Source: Verrucomicrobiaceae bacterium (GTDB taxonomy: Bacteria; Verrucomicrobiota; Verrucomicrobiia; Verrucomicrobiales; DEV007). Taken from it: 64,000 nucleotides of DNA. This document shows positions 45,380 through 54,900 of this stretch, in pieces. A program made the translations under genes and the position numbers. The notes under the pieces are model-generated. The model had not been told where the DNA came from. It saw nothing but the letters and a program-made list of their open reading frames with translations, and ran no database searches. The DNA lies in assembly GCA_004211885.1 (NCBI GenBank), contig SHBV01000007.1, positions 1 to 64,000 on the forward strand, given 5' to 3'. Numbering within the stretch: position 1 is the stretch's first letter; each line of letters starts with the position of its first letter.

Positions 45380-48298
45380 TTATTCTGTCAGTGAGAAGCG
45401 GTAAAACTTTTTATTTCCACTGAGTGGGAAAGTTCCCGACAAGGTCCTTTCTGTAGGTTGCCAGTCAATGAGATCACCACTTTCCTCGACCCTAAGATCA
45501 ATGGTGATGGTGTTGTCATTCTGGCTGGGCCTCAAGAGAATTGATCCTGATCTGCCGTCTTGGATTTCCTCTAACGTCGGACGCTCACACAGTTTTCCGA
45601 TTTCGATAATTTTATCAATGATAGTTTCGTTCAATGTTTCTATTTCTTCATACAAGGTAACGACTTGAGTGCATTTTTCCTCGTACTGTTGATTAAGATC
45701 AGTGATTTGCTGATCTTTGGCATTAATGGTTTCGTTAAGTGTTTGTATGGTGCTTGATTGATTTGATGCCTGTGTCAGTGAATCGGTTAAAGTGTCGACC
45801 TGATCGTTGAGGGAAGTGATCTGGATGTTTTTTTCGACTACTGAAGTGTTGAGAGTGCTGATATTCTTCTCTAGCGAATCAATTTGAATCATCTTAGTGG
45901 CAACAGATTCTTCTAGTGAAGATATTTGATTGCCTTTCATCGTGAGTGAATCAGACAAAGAGCCGACCTGATCGTTGAGGGAGGTGATTTGTGAGTTTTT
46001 TTCGACTACTGAATCATTCAGGGCACTGATGTTCTCTTCGAGTGAAGATATTTGATTTATTTTAGTGGTAACAGATTCCTGCAGTTCAGTAATTTGGTTG
46101 TCCTTGAATACAAGCGAATCAGACAATGAGATGATCTGTTCATTGAGGAATTGTATTTCAATACTTTTTTCACTCAGTGAGTCGTTCAAATTATTGATGT
46201 CTCCCTTCAGTGACGCAATTTCGTTCCCTTTTGAAACGACGGCATTTTGAAGAGAAGTTATCTGAGTGTTCTTGATTTGTAATGAATCGGATAAAGACTC
46301 AACTTCATTATTGAGTGAAGAAATGACTACTGCATTTTCAGATAATTGGATCTCTTGTGTTTCGATGATCTGCTCGAGAGTATCTAACTCTGATTCTTTT
46401 ATTGCTAATGTGGACTCAAATGAAATGATTTGGTTGGATTTCTCATCCAATGAGGAAAGAAGAGTCTCATTCGTTTCTTGTAACTCGATAATTATTTCTT
46501 GGTTCGTTGAGGCATCGATTAGATCGAACTGGTCAGGAGAAGAGAGGATCTCCTGTCTCCCAACTTCTCTTTCCGCGAGAAGTTCATCCTGCAGGAATCC
46601 ATAATTGGTTACAGTGAAAGAGTTGACTGCGCCGATGAAGGCGTCAGCACCTATTTCTGGTAAACTTCCCTCGAACCCAACTAGTCTTAGTCCTGAACAA
46701 TCCTCGAATGCGTTATTGCCAACACTTTGTACTGTTTTAGGAATGATCACTCTTGTTACTTTGGAGCAGCTCTCAAACGCGCTGTCAGCTATTTTGGTTA
46801 CGGGTATTCCTTCGATAGTATCGGGAATATTTATGACGCCTTCAGCGGAGATGGAGCAACGGGTGATGGTTGCCCCGTCCTCCCCTAAATTATCAATTAG
46901 GAAGCTCAAATTTCCGTAATTTCCATTGAGCGGAAGGATTCTCAGCTCGTCTATCCATCCGGAGTCCTGACCTTCTGATCCTGATTCATCCTTAGCGTAT
47001 GACCAGGTCAGTGAGTGGGATCCTTTGGGTATGATGATCGACTCAATCATCCATTCAGAATCACCACTGATCTGTTTCTGGATTGATCCGTCCAGTGATA
47101 CACTAAGATAATCGTGATCTTCTTCAGAACTGACTTTCCACCAGAATTCAGCGATCGTTGGTCCATCGATTTCAAGTGCCACAGAAGTGATCTTTGAATC
47201 CGCTATTGAACCACTCTGAGCAGCTCCTTCGTTATCATGAGTGACTTGCGCTTGATAAAACCATGCAGAATCAGACGGTGAATTTGAACTGAATTGCCCC
47301 GCATATCCGATCGCCTCCTTCATTCCAGGGAAACTGGATTCACTAGTTGGGTCAGTTCCGAGTGTGACTTCTATCCTATCATTAAAACCATCATCATCAC
47401 TGTCAGCTGTCAGGTCACTGGTACCATAGGTCTGCTCCTCAGTTTCCTGGTCCAAGCCGTCCCCATCACTGTCCTCGGAACGATCATCGTTGATACTGAT
47501 AAGAATGACAGCGTTCGACGAATCACCGTTCGAGGAAGTGCCTTTGAAAGGTAGGTTAATATTGGATTCTACTTCATAGTCGAGATCTTCAGGATCGTTT
47601 ACGATGACTCTGTTGCCTGTTATGATAAAAGCACTATTACCGTCATTATTAGCATCATAATTCTCAATGAATTCATATGTGGTTTGACTCGATCCACGTG
47701 TATTAACAATGGTACCGATGAGTGTTCCTTCTTCAGCATTTTCTATTATTGAAAAGTTTTGATTAGCGACTAAAAAGGTTCCGAAGTTCTGGGCCTGAAA
47801 TGCTCCTGAAGCGCCTGAGATTGCAGGATCACCGCTTTGCTCGCCGAGAAGGACAGATCCGGTATCGAGATCAACTGATGCCGCGAAGATCGGTGAATCT
47901 GCTGCAAAATTAACACCCGTATCAATTAGGAAAAGAGTTTCAGAATTTGATATGCTTTCACCTTCACCTCCAATGATGAAGATTCGCTTTCCTAAAAATT
48001 CAGATGAGCCTCCGTCACCGTTCGCTACTCCGCTAAAGAAACCATCAAGATTAAATGCAGAATCATCGCCGAAACTTGACGAGTTACCGAATTGAGTGAA
48101 CGAATCTTCTAGGAGTTGAGGATTTGCGTAGCTGTTCGGATCTGAAGTTGTTCCAACGGCAACGAAACCACCACTAATTGGTGTCCCATCGGATTGAACT
48201 TCTAACCCACTTGAAAAGTTACTGAAGTTAATGGTTCCAGCATTTGAAATGGTATGCGTCAGAAGTGCTACGATGATGAGGATTTGGTGAATTTTCAT
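45380..48298 (-). CDS. large secreted protein: TSP3, FWWKVSS module, BspA repeats and coiled coil
   Basis: 972 residues. Signal peptide MKIHQILIIVALLTHTISNA is followed by a beta-rich domain. A calcium-binding TSP3-like stretch lies at about 276-316 (DSDGDGLDQETEEQTYGTSD, DSDDDGFNDRIE). An FWWKVSSEEDHDYLSVSLDG module (about 330-460) and BspA-type leucine-rich repeats (about 466-563; GNNAFEDCSGL) follow. A long coiled coil (about 586-893) contains three 56-residue repeats, and a beta C-terminus (FPLSGNKKFYRFSLTE) ends it. The layout suggests an extended surface adhesin or spacer. I know no characterised homologue. Confidence 0.85.
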   Translation of the reverse strand: MKIHQILIIVALLTHTISNAGTINFSNFSSGLEVQSDGTPISGGFVAVGTTSDPNSYANPQLLEDSFTQFGNSSSFGDDSAFNLDGFFSGVANGDGGSSEFLGKRIFIIGGEGESISNSETLFLIDTGVNFAADSPIFAASVDLDTGSVLLGEQSGDPAISGASGAFQAQNFGTFLVANQNFSIIENAEEGTLIGTIVNTRGSSQTTYEFIENYDANNDGNSAFIITGNRVIVNDPEDLDYEVESNINLPFKGTSSNGDSSNAVILISINDDRSEDSDGDGLDQETEEQTYGTSDLTADSDDDGFNDRIEVTLGTDPTSESSFPGMKEAIGYAGQFSSNSPSDSAWFYQAQVTHDNEGAAQSGSIADSKITSVALEIDGPTIAEFWWKVSSEEDHDYLSVSLDGSIQKQISGDSEWMIESIIIPKGSHSLTWSYAKDESGSEGQDSGWIDELRILPLNGNYGNLSFLIDNLGEDGATITRCSISAEGVINIPDTIEGIPVTKIADSAFESCSKVTRVIIPKTVQSVGNNAFEDCSGLRLVGFEGSLPEIGADAFIGAVNSFTVTNYGFLQDELLAEREVGRQEILSSPDQFDLIDASTNQEIIIELQETNETLLSSLDEKSNQIISFESTLAIKESELDTLEQIIETQEIQLSENAVVISSLNNEVESLSDSLQIKNTQITSLQNAVVSKGNEIASLKGDINNLNDSLSEKSIEIQFLNEQIISLSDSLVFKDNQITELQESVTTKINQISSLEENISALNDSVVEKNSQITSLNDQVGSLSDSLTMKGNQISSLEESVATKMIQIDSLEKNISTLNTSVVEKNIQITSLNDQVDTLTDSLTQASNQSSTIQTLNETINAKDQQITDLNQQYEEKCTQVVTLYEEIETLNETIIDKIIEIGKLCERPTLEEIQDGRSGSILLRPSQNDNTITIDLRVEESGDLIDWQPTERTLSGTFPLSGNKKFYRFSLTE
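45794..46297 (-). repeat. three 168-bp coiled-coil repeats
   Basis: Units 46130-46297, 45962-46129 and 45794-45961 encode 56 residues each, which is exactly eight heptads (SLSDSL..K..QI.SL.., ending LNDQV). A weaker unit lies upstream and a partial one downstream. Confidence 0.8.
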
Positions 48299-48613
48299 AG
48301 ATCCAGAAATGATAAGTTTTTAAAGAGATTGGTTAGTTGCTTAAAAATAAGAGTATTTTTTTACATACTTTTATAGTAATTGTAAACACCATAATTACTA
48401 TAACTATTTGGCTATTTATTTAAAATATATTAATAGTTTTTAGAGATTAATAAAATTGTTTTTTGGATGAAGGGGCTCAGTAGCTGTAAAAGTGCCTTTC
48501 TGATTGAACTCAATGAACGGTAAGAAAAGGTTCAGATACTCTGATTTTTCACATTGTAAGCTCCAAAAAAAGTGTCTTGTCAGTCATCTAATCGCTGACT
48601 ATTAATCGAAGTG
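48299..48613. other. AT-rich divergent promoter region with long dyad
   Basis: 315 bases between the coiled-coil gene and the sulfatase. No ORF of interest was seen. It contains the 11-bp perfect inverted repeat at 48371-48403 and a TGAAGGGGCTCAGT element at 48468-48481 that also occurs upstream of the LamG-ankyrin gene. Confidence 0.6.
48371..48403. promoter_or_regulatory. 11-bp perfect inverted repeat, operator-like
   Basis: TTATAGTAATT (48371-48381) and AATTACTATAA (48393-48403) have an 11-base spacer, so the half-sites are 22 bases apart, two helical turns. There is no T-run after it, so a protein-binding site is more likely than a terminator. Confidence 0.45.
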
Positions 48614-50089
48614 ATGAGATCCATTTTACTTAATTCTCTGATAATCGGTATCATTCTTGGTCAGGTCTATTCAAATGAGAGACCAAATATCATCTTTATC
48701 ATGGCTGATGATATGGGATTCGGAGACGTGCGTGCTCTTAATTCCAAATCTAAAATAGAGACACCTAACCTTGATAGGCTATCTCGTGAAGGCATGACTT
48801 TCACTGATGCGCATTCACCATCAGCAGTGTGTACGCCGACCAGGTACGGTGTCATGACGGGCCGGTACTGCTGGCGATCAAAATTAAAATCCGGTGTTCT
48901 TAATGGATACGGAAAGCCTCTAATTGAACCTAATCGAATTACGGTCGGATCCTTTCTCAAAGATGTTGGGTATGTCACTGCTTGCGTTGGTAAGTGGCAC
49001 TTGGGTTTAGGTTTTGTGCGAAAGGAAAATTCAAAAGGTAAACAGGACTTTGACTATTCGAAACGGCTCACTGATGGAGCGCATACTCGTGGTTTTGATT
49101 TTTCTTTTATTATTCCAGCATCTTTGGACTTCCCTCCTTACGTGTACATCAAAAACGGATCAGTCACAGCGCCGCCTGACCGGACTCAGCCTTCGGTTTC
49201 TTTTCCTGGATATCTGAGGGAAGGACCAATCGGTGCTGATTTTTTTATGGAGGATGCCCTAGATCATTTGGTCGATCAGGCAGTCGGATTTTTGCGATCA
49301 AGGAAAGGCGGTGACGGGAAACCTTTTTTCCTGTACCTGCCACTGACCTCCCCTCACAAGCCTGTCTTACCTCATCCCCGGTTCCGTGACAGTACGAAGC
49401 TTGGAGATTATGGTGACTTTATTTTTCAGACTGACGCGATGGTGGGAAAGGTCCTCGATGCGCTTGATGATGAGAATTTAAGTAAAGATACTTTGATTCT
49501 CTTTACGAGTGATAATGGTTCTTTCATGTATAACCGTCCTGGCGCTCCGGACCATCTTGATGATTCGACAGTGCAGGCCTACAGGCCTGAAAATCATACC
49601 TCGAATGGAATTCTTCGCGGGACCAAGGCGGACGTGTGGGAGGCCGGGCACCGGGTCCCTTTCTTTGCCCGTTGGCCAGAGAAAATCAAGGCGGGTTCGA
49701 AGTGTTCGCAAACCATTACCCATACGGACCTCTTTGCGACTTGCGCTGAGATTGCGGGTGCGAAACTGCCGGAGAAAGGGGCTGAGGACAGTTTTAGCTG
49801 GGTTCCTCTTTTCAAAGGTGACTTTGATAAATTCGAGCGAGCACCCGTCATTAATCATTCTGCTAACGGCACCTTTGCGATACGTGATGGCAAATGGAAG
49901 CTAGTATTGGGTAATGGGTCAGGTGGGCGAGAGAAGCCTCGCGGTAAACCGTTCGGTAAGCCTTACCAGCTATATGATTTAAAGAATGATCCCGGTGAGA
50001 AAAAGAATCTGTCGGCAAAGTATCCGGAAATTGTTAGTCGTATGACCAAGCGTTGTGAGGACATACGTGCTGGTGGCCGTAGCCGATAA
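48614..50089 (+). CDS. secreted sulfatase (formylglycine type)
   Basis: 491 residues. A signal peptide (MRSILLNSLIIGIILGQVYS) is followed by the sulfatase start RPNIIFIMADDMGFGD, whose two Asp residues bind calcium. The formylglycine motif is CTPTR with Cys at residue 73 and YGVMTGR behind it. KWHLG, SPHKP and LILFTSDNGSF also match. A Cys-type sulfatase needs a maturing enzyme, not seen in this window. Typical targets are sulfated polysaccharides. The ATG at 48614 is preferred over the GTG just before it. Confidence 0.93.
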   Translation: MRSILLNSLIIGIILGQVYSNERPNIIFIMADDMGFGDVRALNSKSKIETPNLDRLSREGMTFTDAHSPSAVCTPTRYGVMTGRYCWRSKLKSGVLNGYGKPLIEPNRITVGSFLKDVGYVTACVGKWHLGLGFVRKENSKGKQDFDYSKRLTDGAHTRGFDFSFIIPASLDFPPYVYIKNGSVTAPPDRTQPSVSFPGYLREGPIGADFFMEDALDHLVDQAVGFLRSRKGGDGKPFFLYLPLTSPHKPVLPHPRFRDSTKLGDYGDFIFQTDAMVGKVLDALDDENLSKDTLILFTSDNGSFMYNRPGAPDHLDDSTVQAYRPENHTSNGILRGTKADVWEAGHRVPFFARWPEKIKAGSKCSQTITHTDLFATCAEIAGAKLPEKGAEDSFSWVPLFKGDFDKFERAPVINHSANGTFAIRDGKWKLVLGNGSGGREKPRGKPFGKPYQLYDLKNDPGEKKNLSAKYPEIVSRMTKRCEDIRAGGRSR

Positions 50090-50106
50090 CTGGCCTGTCC
50101 TTATTT

Positions 50107-51330
50107 TTACAGGATGCCTTTATAGACGGATCTTTTAAATCCTTCAATGAAACTATGGTCAGTTGGAAATTTCTGCGTGAGGCCAATCATGATCAGCTCT
50201 TTCTGTGGATCGATTTGAAACATCGTTGTGGCATAACCGAGCCAGTTGTATGATCCTGCTGAACCGTTCAGACATTCATTATCTTCCTTTTCGTTAATTC
50301 GAAAACCTAGTCCGAATGAGGTGTTCTCTCCGAGAGGAGTCGTCGCAGCATGGCCGGCCGTGCCCAGATAAAAAGGCCAGATTGCTCCGTTCAACTGATT
50401 AGTGGTCATGTCACGGACGGTCCTTTCTTCGAGGATCCGATTATCATTTAGGATTCCTCCGTCAAGGAGTGCCTGACAGAATCTAGCATAGTCCTGAGCA
50501 GGACATAAGAGCCCTGCTCCTCCGGACTCCCATGTCAATTCATCGCCGTAAATACTGGTCTCCGGATGGTCAGCGATGTTCCTCCCATCGTCATTCCATT
50601 CATAAGCGACCGTGAACTGATTCTTCTTTTCTTTTTTAATGCGGAAAGAACTGTCGCTCATGCTGAGCGGTTCAAAGATCCTCTCACTGAAAAATGTTCC
50701 GAGACTCTTTCCTGAGATCACCTCTACCAGATGGCCGAGGACGTCCGTGCTGAGTCCATAAACCCATGCAGATCCGGGTTCTCCAGTGAGTGGAAAATTG
50801 GGCAGGTCGTGGCTCAGGGTTTTGTTCCTTGTCCTGATGTTCATCGGTATATTGGCCTCTAGATACATCGAGTCGACTGGATGGTTTCCAAATAATCCGT
50901 AAGTAAGACCTGAGGTGTGGGTGAGTAGGTTCCGGGCCGTGATGGGGTTCAATGGTTTTGTGTGGTTGCCATTCTCACTATAGACCCTGACATTTTCAAA
51001 ATGGGACAAGTGCTCTGAGATTGGTTCATCAAGTCCAATCTTTCCTTCTTCTACCAGTATCATGACCGCAACGGAAGTGAGAGGCTTCGTCATTGAGTAG
51101 ACTCGGAATATGGAGTCGAGGGACATGGGTTTATTTTCTTCGACATCGGCGAATCCTGATGATTCGAAATGAATAATTTTCCCTTTCTTTGCGACTAGGG
51201 CAACGGCGCCCATGATGCGTTCTTCCTCTATACTTTCCTCAATGAATGTGGAGACATTTTCAAGTCCCCTCAGATTCTTGCTAATATTTTCCGAAACGGG
51301 AAAGTCAGGGCCTGTAGTGTCAGTTTCCAA
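50107..51330 (-). CDS. serine beta-lactamase-type hydrolase (esterase/carboxypeptidase family)
   Basis: 407 residues of the class C beta-lactamase/PBP4-like family. The nucleophile motif SMTK is near residue 77 (FRVYSMTKPLTSVAVMILVEEG), and a YGLSTDVLGHLVE stretch near 190 supplies the Tyr. The region LAHTSGLTYGL-like LLTHTSGLTYGLF is also conserved. No signal peptide is present, so it may be cytoplasmic. The start is TTG at 51330; an in-frame stop lies just upstream. The substrate is unknown; members include esterases. It converges on the sulfatase with a 17-base gap. Confidence 0.87.
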   Translation of the reverse strand: METDTTGPDFPVSENISKNLRGLENVSTFIEESIEEERIMGAVALVAKKGKIIHFESSGFADVEENKPMSLDSIFRVYSMTKPLTSVAVMILVEEGKIGLDEPISEHLSHFENVRVYSENGNHTKPLNPITARNLLTHTSGLTYGLFGNHPVDSMYLEANIPMNIRTRNKTLSHDLPNFPLTGEPGSAWVYGLSTDVLGHLVEVISGKSLGTFFSERIFEPLSMSDSSFRIKKEKKNQFTVAYEWNDDGRNIADHPETSIYGDELTWESGGAGLLCPAQDYARFCQALLDGGILNDNRILEERTVRDMTTNQLNGAIWPFYLGTAGHAATTPLGENTSFGLGFRINEKEDNECLNGSAGSYNWLGYATTMFQIDPQKELIMIGLTQKFPTDHSFIEGFKRSVYKGIL

Positions 51331-51440
51331 TTTTTAAGGGTTCAACTCAGTTAGGATATTGGCAAATGGATAATTATCGATACTAAACACATTTTTCTAT
51401 TTGAAGATTTTTTTAATGCATTAGATCATAATGGATGGTG

Positions 51441-51917
51441 ATGAAGGTTAGTGTTCGAGTTTCTCAATTTCTGGGGGCTGTGTTTCTTCTTTTTCTCCTC
51501 ACTTTACCTGTTTCATGTGAGGTGAAGGAGCAACTCGTGGATCAGTCTGATAGGGAAGTGGCCGGTCTTGGCCCGTATGAGAAAATCTACAATTTGAGTG
51601 GGACTGTCATTCTTAAGCCCTGGAGTAAATCTGCCGAGTCATGGAACGCGGGTGGTGGTTCCTATTATGTTCTGGATGTCGGAGACGCAAAGATTATGGA
51701 ATTCAGTGCAAAGGAAGGGGTCATTATTCGCTTCGGTGAAGGGGCCAATGCTGAAGAGTTTGAGGACTTGATTGGAAAGAGAGTTGAGCTTACGGGGCAT
51801 TATGTTCCGAAGGAGGCAGTCACGGAGCCTCGCGGTCAGTACCCTGTCGGTATTGATGGAAAGCCTGCGCCTAGAGGTTCGGGATTTAAGGTCCAATCCT
51901 TTAAACTTATTCAATAA
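51441..51917 (+). CDS. small exported protein, probable lipoprotein
   Basis: About 158 residues. The N-terminal hydrophobic signal (VSQFLGAVFLLFLLTLPVSC) ends in Cys, as in lipoproteins, though Pro at -3 is unusual. The mature domain is beta-rich, with VILKPWSKSAESWNAGGGSYYVLDVG and KRVELTGHYVP, and may be an OB-like fold of the kind seen in DUF-type lipoproteins. Function unknown. The ATG at 51441 was chosen as the strongest signal start; another lies two codons earlier. Its terminator region is shared with the convergent LamG gene. Confidence 0.75.
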   Translation: MKVSVRVSQFLGAVFLLFLLTLPVSCEVKEQLVDQSDREVAGLGPYEKIYNLSGTVILKPWSKSAESWNAGGGSYYVLDVGDAKIMEFSAKEGVIIRFGEGANAEEFEDLIGKRVELTGHYVPKEAVTEPRGQYPVGIDGKPAPRGSGFKVQSFKLIQ

Positions 51918-51921
51918 AAAA

Positions 51922-51953
51922 CGGCAGCATCACCTGAGCTGGTAATGCCGCCG
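51922..51953 (-). terminator. intrinsic terminator of three-LamG gene
   Basis: CGGCAGCATCACC (51922-51934) pairs with GGTAATGCCGCCG (51941-51953), two mismatches. On the minus strand the stem is followed at once by six T residues. Confidence 0.8.
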
Positions 51954-51978
51954 CTTAAGGTTTTAATTTTTATTTGTT

Positions 51979-54900
51979 CTACTGATTCTCCTCGATCTTG
52001 AAGAAAATCTTGCGAGCCCCTTCGAGTGGGTTCGGTAAGCCAGGCTCACCGACCGGAGGATAGACCGTACTCTCACCACCAGATTCGATCGAATCATCAA
52101 CGTCCGCACCAAACTCCTCGAGTGTCTCGGAGAAATACAACGCGTAAGTCCTGTTCGGCTTCGAGTTCCACTCGAACCGGAAACTGTCATCATTCGCATC
52201 GTAAATGACACTGGTAAAGTCGAACGGCACGGAAAGTCCTAGCATGTCTTCGATGCTCTTTCCTGAACCTCCGTCCCAGATCTCCGCAATCTCGTTCGGC
52301 TGCAATGCACGTCCCCAGACGGCAACGTCATCGACTTTGCCCTGCCAGTTACGGTTCCTCGCGTCAGGGTTATCACCGATGCGCATTGGATTGCTACGGT
52401 CCTGCAGTGTTGCGGCGGCCTTGCGGGCCACTTCTTCTCCGTCCAGATAAAGGATCTGTTCCTGTGTATCAGCGTCCGTGACTCCGGCCACATGGTGCCA
52501 GGTCTCAGGGTCACCACCAACGGTCATTGCCACGTTGTGACGATCCACGTCACCATTACCTCCAGTGAAGGTCATCTCGGGTGGATTGTCTCCTCCGCGA
52601 CGGTGCAATCGCCAACCATTTCCTTCACCCTTAGCGACTAGGCACTGCCAACTCTTGTTGATCGCCTCGGCCGTGTACCAGGCCGAGACCGTGAAGCTCT
52701 CACCGGCAAAGTCGAACGTGTTCTCATCTCCTGTTATCTCAATGCTCTGGCTACCGTTCAGGTAAACGGCTCCATCAAACTTACCGGTCTGAAACTCAAT
52801 CGGACCACCTTCCTCAAGGCCGTGGTTCTCAGCCTTCGCATCATCAAAGTCTGAATCGAGTGGCCAGTAGGATACTAGGTTCGTCTCAAAAGCAATCGCA
52901 GTGACGACTAACGGATCGGTCCCGTTCTGAATTTCATTGAAGTCAGTGATCCCATCACCGTCAGTGTCTTTGTTCTCAGGATCAGTTCCTGCGGCAATTT
53001 CCTCACCATCGAGGAGACCGTCCTTGTCCGCGTCAGGATTCAACGGATTGGTCTCATGCTCTTCAATTTCAGCCTTGTCACTGAGACCGTCCTCATCAGA
53101 GTCTGCCTTGTTGGGCTTGGTCCTCGCTTCATACTCTTCAATGTTCGTTAACCCGTCATTGTCATCGTCCCCTTCAGGATCATCGACTCCGTACTTCTCC
53201 TCCCATGCATCAGGTAACCCGTCACCGTCATCGTCTTCCTGACTCGCTCCGATCGGGCTCGTCCCGTCCGCGAGTGCCTTAATGGAACCTTCGGGAAGTA
53301 CTTCATTCCAGACAGCAACATCATCAACCAGACCAAGGTAGTTGTCTCCGCCTCCGTTACTTCCACCGACGAGGAGGTTACCGCTTCCATTTGGTGCGCG
53401 CTTGCCGCCTGTCCAATCAACTTCACCGTTCAGGTAGATCGTGCCAACGTCAGCGTCTCCGTCGTAGACCCACGCGGCGTGTATCCACTGACCTTCTAGG
53501 GTACTGAGATTAGTTGCGCCGTTAGTGTCAGCTCCCCAGTGCGCCTGATGGAGAAATCCTCCGTTACGGATACCGTTGTGGATTCCTTGACTGGTTTGGC
53601 CCCAGAGGAACTTATTGCCGCCCAAGTCACTCGGTTTGATCCAAGCTGATAGAGTATAACTGTTCTCGCCTTCAATGTCCTGAATTATTCCAGACATATC
53701 GACGCCTGGAATATTAAGGTGACCTCCATTGAAGCTGGCCCCGGTCGTTGGAGTAGGGCCGCCTTCAGCGCCTTCAGCGTCGAAAGTTACATCGCCGTTA
53801 ACTTCTCCGTCATTAGTGTTACCACTTAAATCAATGGCGCCATCTTCAAAATCCAGATAAAGGATTGGCGCCGGAATTCCTCCTTTACTGTTCGGATCAA
53901 GTGGATCAGTCCCCTCAATAACTTCTCCGCCATCAGAGAATCCGTCACCGTCCGTGTCGGCATTGTTCGGATCAGTGCCGGTATTTTCCGCGGCGATAAA
54001 CAGACCTGTTTTAGTTTCGACTCCATCCAATAAACCATCATTATCAGAGTCCGCTTTTCTGGGATTTGTACCTGTATTGGTCGCACTGACATAGGTTCCT
54101 GTATTCGTTTCCACAGCATCGCCTAGTCCGTCCTCATCCGTGTCCGCTTTGGTCGGATCTGTCCTGGTCTCCTCGTACTCATCGAGGTCCGTTAATCCGT
54201 CACCATCAAAGTCCCCATTGCCTCCGCCTTCTATTTCCTGATTTGATAGAGCAAAGATTAGGGGCGAAGAACTACTCTGATCTTCCCACCAGTTCGGCAC
54301 AACTTTAGGGGTTTTCACATTGAGGACCAGTTTCCCATCGTCTCCGGCTGTATATTTGTAGCTCAAGTAAAATACTTGGTGATTGTTTGCCATGTTGATC
54401 GGAGGTTTGGAGGCTTCAGCAATATCATATGATATCGACTTCGAGTTACCGCCAGTCGTAAATTTCATAATGCAATCTGCATATGATTCTCCAAAATTAG
54501 GCGGTAATGAACCGGCAGGACCCAATGGGCGGTGATAAAATCTAAATTCATAGGCTTGTCCAGGAGTCAAACCACTGAGTCTAATATCCTCATTCGATCC
54601 ATCGCCACCTGCCCCATTGGCGAAGAAAGCATCCATCATTTTTCTGATCTCAGAGCTCGTTACTCCGCCAGTAGTAGGATTCCAAAAAGCCCTCAGCGCC
54701 TGTGACATTGGATCCCCTTGAACTAACGCTCCGTTACCAGCTTCGTGTCTAAAGTTTTCATAATCAAAATTTTCGGGATATTGATTGGGTCGTAATGCCT
54801 CAAAGGTAACACCATTTATTGTCACGGCAGTGTGACCACTCATGGCGTGAGTATAAGTAATATCAGTGGAGACTCCCATGCTGGCCTCATCTGTTATGGG

